DNA of 64,000 bases from Pleodorina starrii (taxonomy: Eukaryota > Chlorophyta > Chlorophyceae > Chlamydomonadales > Volvocaceae), in assembly GCA_030267565.1 (NCBI GenBank), contig BRXU01000007.1, positions 62,001 to 126,000 of the forward strand, written 5' to 3'. The position numbers and the translations under genes are program-made. Under the pieces are notes generated by a model, which had not been told where the DNA came from, did no database searches, and saw only the letters and a list, made by a program, of their open reading frames with translations. Shown in pieces: positions 57,819 through 64,000 of this stretch. Every line of letters starts with the position of its first letter. Within the stretch, counting starts at the first letter, position 1.

Positions 57819-59859
57819 GGCATCCGCTGCTGCCGCCGGTGCTCGACCTCCCGGCGGTGGCTCTGCAGCCCGGGGGGGACTTTGAGGCGGGACTGGGGCC
57901 GGCGGAGATGCGGGTCCAGCTGCGCCACGTCAGCCGACTGGCGTACGACACGGTACGACGACAGCAAGCTTGTGCTTGTGCAAGCAAGCTTTGAGGGGAA
58001 GGGAAGGGATGATTGCGGCAAAGCTGCTGAGTGGCAAAGCTGCTGAGTGGCACGACGCTAGATGGGTGTTGTGGCGGGCGGGCGACTGGGGATATTCACA
58101 CACTCACTCGGCCCTGTTTGGATTCTATGGATTGGCTCTCTGCCCGAGTGTGTTGGACCGTCCCTCTTCCCGTCGCTGTTTCGGACCTGGCTCTCTGCCT
58201 CTGCAGAGTCTCGATGTGTTGCTCCTGCTGCAGCACTGGGCAGCAGGCGAAGGAGACGATGAGCGCAAGCGTGGAGCGCCCGCCGCGGCGCTCCGGGCGC
58301 GGCTGTGCTGGCCCCTCAAGCACCTGCCGTCGCAACCGTCACCGCCAACCGCCAACCACCAACAACCGCCAACTGAACTTGAAGTACGAATGGTGGCTCA
58401 CTCGCTGATGGCCTGGCTGGCGAAGGAGGTTTGGGACGAGCCGTTGGCCTGGCTGGGCGTACGGCTGCGGCTGCCCGAGGCTGCAGCCGCTGACCCATGG
58501 GTCGGTGGGCCACGGTGGGCGATTGCGACCCACGGGTCATCGCCAGCTGCGGCCGCAACGCCGCCGCCGCTGGTCGCCTCGTCCGTGCACGACTGGCGGC
58601 CGGACTGGTGCCGTACATGGCCGACGGCGACGACCCACGGGTCGGCGGAGCGCAACACGCTGGCGCTGCTGCGCGCGCACTTTGCGCGACAGGCATTCTT
58701 CGAGGCTGCCGTACAGGAGGGTGACGAGGCGGCGGGTGACATGTACGACACGCAGGAGGCGCGCGAAGCCGGTGTGGTGGCGGCGCCGCCGGCGCGGGTG
58801 GGGACAACTGCATCAACTGCGGGATTGAAATGGAGCGACGGTGAGGACGATGATAATGACGGTGACGGCGAGGTGAACCGGGGCCGGGGCCGGGGCCGGG
58901 ACGTGGGAGCTGCAGCGGAGGCGAGTGGGGGCGCGGGGGCCGCGGCTGACGTGGCGAGCTGCCTGGCGGCCTGGCTGCTCCGTCAGGCAGGCGACGGTGC
59001 CGCCGCCGCCGCCGCCGCTACGCCACCTCAGCATCATCATCATCAGCAGCAGCAGCAGCAACGTCGCCGCCGCCAGCACCAGCGGGAGGAGCTGCGGTAC
59101 CTCCTGGAGAGTCGCCCGCCGCTGCGGCGTCTGGCCGCCGGCGCGCTGAGGCTGGGGCTGATGGTGGCGGCGGCGCACCCGCGGCTGAGGCTGACCATTT
59201 CGCCGCCGCCTGCGGCGGCGGCGGCGGCGGAGCCGGGGGCGGCGGTTTGTGCCGGTGGCGGCAGCGAGGGGGGCGGCGGTCAGTTGCGAAGGCGATCACC
59301 GCGATGGCAATGCCTGGACGTCGATGGTGGCGGCAGCTGCAACGGGGTCGTGAAATACGGGGGCAATGGCGGCGGCGGTGAGGGCGGCGGCGGCGGCGGC
59401 GGCAGGTACGCGGTGGTTCGGAAGCTGCGTGTTGGAGTGCAGCGGCAACGTGGCGGCGGCGACGGCGACGGTGACGGCGGCGGCGGTGGCGACAGCGACG
59501 GCTGTTTGAATTCGGACTCGGAGGATGTCCGCGGCAGCGACGGCGTGTATGGTGCGTACAGTAACGTGTACGGCATGCGGGGCGTCGCCGGCGGTGGGGA
59601 CGTACCACGCTCACGGGCGGCGCCGCCGGGCGCCGTACTACTGGACGAACGTCGAGGCTCGGACTGCAAGCAGCAGCGGCAGCAACAGGCGGAGCTGCTA
59701 CAGCCGCGGCAGCAGCCGCGGCCGCAGCTGCTGCTGTTATGTACGACGCAGCCCGGGGTGTCGTACGTGGACGAGCACGGCGCGATCCCTCACGGCGGCG
59801 ACGCCGTCCTAATCCAGGAGGAAGTCCACGCCTGGACGGACGAGCAGTACGAGCAGTGA
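52936..59859 (+). CDS. Large Ala/Gly-rich protein with coiled coils, unknown function, about 1301 aa
   Basis: Four exons close in phase: 52936-54570, 56707-56787, 57416-57952 and 58207-59859. An in-frame stop at 52924 makes ATG 52936 the likely start. The first donor (GTGCGG at 54571) was chosen because it keeps phase and continues the helix. I do not recognise the family. Exon 1 has Ala/Pro/Gly-rich sequence around ordered pieces such as WWFVALAEEWHLRCV and LELLLAAQLYGMKRAFEEA (about residues 200-250), then a coiled coil (about 480-660) spanning the exon junctions and ending in a poly-Gln run. Exon 4 has SLMAWLAKEVWDEPLAWLGV and LRYLLESRPPLRRLAAGALR, then acidic and Gly-rich regions. Residues about 847-892 are encoded by DNA copied from the CPSF-A-like gene. 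Intron 1 is filled with SINE-like repeats. Confidence 0.65.
54700..54910. repeat. GT microsatellite plus diverged SINE-like unit
   Basis: About 45 GT dinucleotides (54700-54789) are followed by sequence related to the two units at 55401 and 56416: TATCTG, CGGG, GACACTGGCC, CGCTAACCCGCC, then AGACCGCC and AAGCACTC. Confidence 0.75.
55381..55553. repeat. SINE-like repeat unit with GT tract, copy 1
   Basis: A GT tract followed by 153 bp starting CGTTACAGTATCTGACCGGG (55401) and ending GGCTGCGTCGTA. The 153-bp part differs from 56416-56568 at one position I could find (GACGCGGAGC versus GACGCAGAGC). The preceding ~600 bp contain tRNA T-arm-like pieces such as GGGGATCGAACTCCAGA (55344) and GTGGGGTACGATCCCAC. 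Confidence 0.8.
56392..56568. repeat. SINE-like repeat unit with GT tract, copy 2
   Basis: Near-identical to 55381-55553, again directly after a GT tract and in the same intron of the 52.9-kb gene. Confidence 0.8.
57356..57382 (+). repeat. GGAGCATATCACTCCCTGA intronic motif
   Basis: AAAGGAGCATATCACTCCCT followed by GA lies 34 bp before the acceptor of exon 57416-57952. Related copies are at 15499-15521, 15561-15581 and 21238-21252, all in introns and in sense. Confidence 0.65.
58492..58626 (+). repeat. Duplicate of CPSF-A-like intron 6/exon 7 sequence inside a coding exon
   Basis: Aligns with 15158-15292. Both start with GACCCATGGGTCGGTGG, are poorly matched for about 20 bp, then share ATCGCCAGCTGCGGCCGCAA and ACTGGCGGCCGGACTGGTGC and end at TACATGGCCGACGG. 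Three GACCCAYGGGTC palindromes border or interrupt this copy (58492, 58527 and 58632). Confidence 0.9.
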
Positions 59860-59949
59860 CGAGCAGTGACGAGCAGTACGGACAAGGATGCCGACTGAGC
59901 GACGCGGCGCGCGTTGGCGCACCTGTGTGCATTTTATGTACGGCAGCCG

Positions 59950-59954
59950 TGTAA
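59950..59954 (+). terminator. TGTAA polyadenylation signal, 52.9-kb gene
   Basis: Ninety bases after the stop at 59859. A second TGTAA lies near 60200. Confidence 0.45.
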
Positions 59955-62490
59955 CCCAACAGTGCGTTCGTACGACTACGTTGACTCAGAGTGTGCATGT
60001 TCGGCGCCGGGTAGCAGATACCGTTCTACCGTATCAGTTCTACGCATGTCAAACACGAAGAGTCAAGGGCGGGGGGGGAGGGGCAGCAGGGACGGGCACT
60101 GCGGCACCCGTGTGTGTATGTGTATGTGTGTGTGTGTGTATGTGTGCGCGCGGCTCTCCCAACGACGGTTGTGGTGGTTGTCAGGGTGGTTGTGGTGGTT
60201 GTAATGGTGGTTGTGGTGGTCACAGTGGGCTCCAGCTGAGGGGCCCTCGGAAGGGTCCAATGGCGACAACGGTTGGGCGGTTGGGCGGTTGGGCTGACGC
60301 AGCTTTTGCCCGAGGTCGGGCCTCGGACGGTATCCGGGAAGCCACAGCCAAGTGGGGATCCTCGACGCACGACATTGGTGGTCAGGTGGTGGTGGTGGTG
60401 GTGGTGGTGGGTGGAATGGGGGGCGCAGGGTCGTGGACAATGGATGAAGCCTTTAATGGGATCGTTGCAGTGCTTGTTATTACAGTACGTAGTAAGTATA
60501 CGGCAGTACGAGCAGCAGCCCTGCAGCCGCGTCTGTGGCCGTCTACCGGTATTTGCCGCCCCCGCAGTGCGTGTCGTGTCTATCGGCTGTCGTGCAGAAG
60601 ATCTTTCCATACATAAATTGCCGTACCGTACTACGCGTCCTTTCTTGGTCCTCTGTCTTGTCCTGTTCTAGGTCTGATGGTGACAGTACGACAGACATTG
60701 GTGCCGTACACACGGCGCGCGCGCATTTCGGCGGTGGCCGGCCGGTGGTCTCAAGCTCTCAACTCAAATCTCAAATCATACCGGTAACTCGTCTCTCTCG
60801 TCTCATCTGGCACTCCTTAATAACAACGCGCAGAGTGCCGCCAGCCTACTACGGTGCCAATTGAGAAAGACAGCGCTAATACAGGCGACAAAGCGCATTG
60901 ACGGTCTGCTAGACTAGACTAGACTAGACCAGACTAGACCTAGACTAGGAAAAACGACCCGTTCGTGGCTATCCACGATACGGACACCTAAAAATTGAGG
61001 GCGACTCAGCCGCGCCATTACGGGTTCTAAAGCACGCACCACACCACACACCGCACCAGGACCTAAGTTTCCGTTTCTGGTGCGCAAACAGGAGACACGC
61101 GCAAACACTCCGCACCAACACTCCGCACAAACGCCGCCGCCCCCTAAGTCCCCTCTCTATCCCCCCCTTTCCTCCCCCATGTGACCATCTGTCGCAATTT
61201 CATCGCTGCATCCGTCCGAATCGACCGAAACCAAAACTGAAACACGACACAGCCTAGTTCCACTCCACCCAAGGCCACGTGCCACCTGCCACCTGCCACG
61301 CCAACCGAACGGACGCCAACTGTTTTCGTACAACGGAAAACTCCTTTACACCACATCCACTGTACCAGAAACTCTCTTCTACATCTACATCCGCGCCGTG
61401 AAGCAAAGCAAAGCAAAGCAACACACCCGCACACACACGCAGACACACACATACGCGTGATGCGCACCTCCCGCTGCTCCGCCCGCGAGAAACCGGGCGC
61501 ACATACGCGCACAGCTCCACCCCACATATCGTACAACACAACAGGGCCGGCACGGCACCAAGTACGGCGATGCCCGGCCGGCGCCTCGATCGGCCACTAC
61601 CACCAACCACCACCACTCCACGCGCGCTCGCGCCCGACCGGGTTTCGCCCCCCGCCAGCGTCGAACGTCCCTTGCGCTGCTGGCGACACGGCATGGCACC
61701 TGACCGACCCATGGGTCTGGAACGAAACCCATTGTAGCAACCACCACAACCACCGCAACCACCACAACCACCAGGCGACACATGGGTCATTGCACCGCGG
61801 GGCGTGCACACCCCCACACGCCAGATGCCAGATGATGGTGATGATGGTGATGATGATGTGATGACGATGACGCACTGCTTCCTTACCTTGCCTCACTTTG
61901 CGTATTTGCCATAGTGCCCTAATCAAACAGCATCGCCAGCCCGAGAGCGGCGCCGTTCCGCCTCGGATACCAAACCCCCAGTACACGGGACAGTACGGCA
62001 TAGTACGGCACCGTACGGTACAGTACAGCATAGTACGTCGATGACTACGACGTCTAAGAGCTAGCCAGTCCCAGTCCCAGCGGCCCACTCATGCCGCCGG
62101 GCTGTCGTTACACCTCCCCCCCAATGAAAGGGGGGCAGTCATCGAAACCCTAAACCCGCCATCCCCGACCTGCCGCCTTGCTTTTGCCTGCTCGCGCACC
62201 TGCCCCGCGTACCTGCTCCCAGCCACCAGCTGCAGGCTGTTGCCCCTCCGCCCCCCGCCGGCGTTCTCACCAAGAACACGCACACGCACACGAATCCGAA
62301 TCCGAACACCGTGACAGGAAACGAAACCTCGTTCCGGCATCTGTCGGGTCTGTCGCGAACGGGCGGTTCAGGTATGGGCCGCCCCCCTGTCCCCAGCCGC
62401 GGCCGCAGATGGCTGACACCCCGCCACGTCACCCCCCGGCCGTCCCATCTCCCGCCACGTCACCCCCCGGCCGTCCCATCTCCCGCCACG
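59955..62490. other. Intergenic region between convergent genes
   Basis: No supported gene. It contains GGT-rich runs (60165-60230 and 60380-60410), a TAGAC repeat (60906-60945), a GACCCATGGGTC palindrome (61706-61717) and a cluster of GTACGGCA words (61985-62040). Minus-strand ORFs at 61140-62430 have simple-repeat composition only. Confidence 0.5.
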
Positions 62491-62495
62491 TTACA
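62491..62495 (-). terminator. TGTAA polyadenylation signal, right-edge gene
   Basis: TTACA on the plus strand, about 365 nt beyond the TAG at 62861. Confidence 0.4.
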
Positions 62496-62559
62496 CAAAC
62501 ACACTCCCCTCCGTAAGCAGTCCTCCTCAAGAGACCTCCGGACCAGAGTAAGCACAGGA

Positions 62560-62785
62560 CCAACCAACCAACCGACCAACCAACCGACCAACCAACCAAC
62601 CGACCAACCAACTAATCAATCAATAAATCAATCTGCAGCGTTGGGTATGCAGCGCTAGGTTCTTAGCAGACGCAGCGGGAGGGTCCGGACGCCGCGACCC
62701 CCTGCCGTCAACGACTCCTTCGGACTGTATTATATGTCAGCACAGAGCAGAGCAGAGCAGAGCAGAGCAGAGCAGAGCAGAGCAC
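62560..62785. repeat. CCAA and AGAGC short tandem repeats
   Basis: CCAACCAACCGACCAACCAA (62560-62612) and AGAGCAGAGCAGAGC (about 62742-62783), in the likely 3' UTR of the right-edge gene. Confidence 0.85.
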
Positions 62786-62860
62786 GGAACGGAACGGAGC
62801 GCAACGGAGCGGAGCGGAGCGGAATGGAGCAGTGCGCGCCGTCGCCCTCCAGCTCCCTCC

Positions 62861-64000
62861 CTAAGCCCGCACCAGCACCGCCAGCGGCGCCAGCTCGTGA
62901 GCCAGCTGCGCTTTCACCAGCGCAGCGCTGCTCGCAAGCTCCGTCGCGTACGACACTGCCGTACGCTCGTCCGCCGCCGCCGCCAGCAGGTTGTACCACT
63001 CCAGCAGGCACTCCGCCGCGTTCAGCATGACGGGCGCCGCCGCCAGCAGGTCGGCGCGCAGCGCCTCGGCGCCGTCACGCTGTACGGCAAGGTCCGCCGT
63101 CGCCGCCTCCCGCGCGCGCGACAGCAGGCCGAAGATGCCCGCCAGGCACGAGCGGAAGCTGCCGAGTACGGCAGCCGCCTCTGGCGACGCCGACGCCGAC
63201 GCCCGCGCCGCCGCCAGCTGCGCGCGCGGCAGCTGCTGCAATAGACTCAGCGCACGACCCAGCACCGCGGCGGCGGCCACATCTTCGGGACGTTCGCCCA
63301 GCGCGCTGCTGCCGGCGGCTCCGCCGCTGACAGCGGCGGCGGCTCCGCCGCCGCTAATAGACACGCCCCCGTCTTCGGACGGAGGGGGCGCAGTGCAGTA
63401 GTACGGCAGGTGTGCCGGCCTGCCGTACGAGTCTAGGATGGGGCGGCCGCGGGGAAGAGGCGCGCCCGGCGCCGGTCGCCGCGCCGCCGGCGGCGCCGCG
63501 GCCTCGGCCGCGGGGAAACCGGCCGACAGGCCGCCCGCCGCCGTCTGAGGCGCGTACTGCAGCATGCCGTACGTGGGCGGCAGCTGCGACGACGGGTACT
63601 GTGGCCGTGCGGCGGTGGCGACGGACCCAGTGGCGGAGTCGCGGTGCGGACGCCGCTGCACCGCCGCCGCCGCCGCCTCCTGCTGCTGCTGCGGCGGCGG
63701 CGGCAGCGGCGGCGGTTGTTGCTGTTGCACCATCATCGCCGGGTTGATTCTTCCCATCGTGTACCCCATCTTCATCGCCAGTGCCATAAATTGCTCAAAG
63801 CCGCTCCGCAGGTTTGCATCATTCATGAGGCCGCCGCCGCCGCCGGCGACGTCGCCGCTGCCGGAGCTCTCAGAGCCGGTGCGCTCCGCCGCGGGCAGGG
63901 TCCCCAAGGCCAGCGGCGGCGGCGCCGCCGTCACTGCTCTTGCCGTAGCCGCGGCGGCGACGGCGTCCGCTGCGGCGGAGTCGCGCGGCGAGACCGAGGA
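62861..64000 (-). CDS. Unknown Ala/Gln/Pro-rich protein, C-terminal part (5' end outside window)
   Basis: A single open frame of about 380 codons runs from the right edge to a TAG at 62861-62863 with no in-frame stop. I do not recognise the family. It contains an ordered helical piece FEQFMALAMKMGYTMGRINP, Gln and Pro runs, a central Pro/Ala/Tyr-rich section, and a C-terminal, probably helical domain of about 140 residues (from GRALSLLQQLPRAQLAAARA to LAHELAPLAVLVRA). That domain could mediate protein interaction. Coding status is supported by frame length, sharply biased GC codon use and a downstream TGTAA. Upstream exons lie outside the window. Confidence 0.65.
   Translation of the reverse strand, partial: SSVSPRDSAAADAVAAAATARAVTAAPPPLALGTLPAAERTGSESSGSGDVAGGGGGLMNDANLRSGFEQFMALAMKMGYTMGRINPAMMVQQQQPPPLPPPPQQQQEAAAAAVQRRPHRDSATGSVATAARPQYPSSQLPPTYGMLQYAPQTAAGGLSAGFPAAEAAAPPAARRPAPGAPLPRGRPILDSYGRPAHLPYYCTAPPPSEDGGVSISGGGAAAAVSGGAAGSSALGERPEDVAAAAVLGRALSLLQQLPRAQLAAARASASASPEAAAVLGSFRSCLAGIFGLLSRAREAATADLAVQRDGAEALRADLLAAAPVMLNAAECLLEWYNLLAAAADERTAVSYATELASSAALVKAQLAHELAPLAVLVRA

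Noticed and set aside
61144..62432. Several overlapping minus-strand ORFs of 80-190 codons
   Set aside because: Composition follows simple repeats (GTGTGT, GGTTGT), frames overlap one another, and no domain is recognisable.

Overview
The window looks like nuclear DNA of a volvocine green alga (Chlamydomonas/Volvox lineage). The evidence is very GC-rich coding sequence, many short introns with GT(G/A)(A/G/C)G donors and pyrimidine-CAG acceptors, proteins swollen by Ala/Gly/Pro/Gln runs, TGTAA polyadenylation signals after several stop codons, and many simple repeats and retroelement debris. I assembled the exons by hand. In every complete model the reading phase closes over all introns.

Layout from left to right. 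(1) 105-5565, + strand: the 3' nine exons of a DEAD-box RNA helicase of the organellar MSS116/RH25-26-31 type, open at the left edge. (2) 6237-9081: a non-autonomous retroelement with a 574-bp tandem duplication, split direct repeats, a 70-bp tandem array and a minus-strand gag-like ORF ending in a CCHC zinc knuckle. (3) 9131-23305, +: a 17-exon gene for a 2196-residue protein of the DDB1/CPSF160/SF3B3 (CPSF-A) propeller superfamily, starting only 50 bp after the retroelement. (4) 25134-29071 and 31221-34983, -: two tandemly duplicated zinc-dependent alcohol dehydrogenases of the cinnamyl-alcohol-dehydrogenase type with identical exon structures, each with a conserved upstream exon that could encode an organelle presequence. 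(5) 36965-44903, -: a complete 13-exon TYW1 gene (flavodoxin plus radical-SAM tRNA 4-demethylwyosine synthase). (6) 45417-50429, +: a ten-exon coiled-coil protein divergent from TYW1. (7) 52936-59859, +: an unrecognised 1301-residue Ala/Gly-rich protein with coiled coils. (8) 62861-64000, -: the C-terminal part of an unrecognised Ala/Gln/Pro-rich protein running off the right edge.

The genes do not form an obvious functional cluster. The most interesting features are repeats. A short element with the core GGCCTATACGTGGATAACC recurs inside introns of four genes, always in the sense orientation of the host gene and often close to the 3' splice site. The 12-bp palindrome GACCCAYGGGTC occurs eight times. 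A 135-bp piece spanning an intron/exon boundary of the CPSF-A-like gene is copied into a coding exon of the 52936-59859 gene in a different reading frame.

Convergent pairs (CPSF-A-like with the first alcohol dehydrogenase; the 52.9-kb gene with the 62.9-kb gene) have facing polyadenylation signals. TYW1 and the coiled-coil gene share a 513-bp divergent promoter region.
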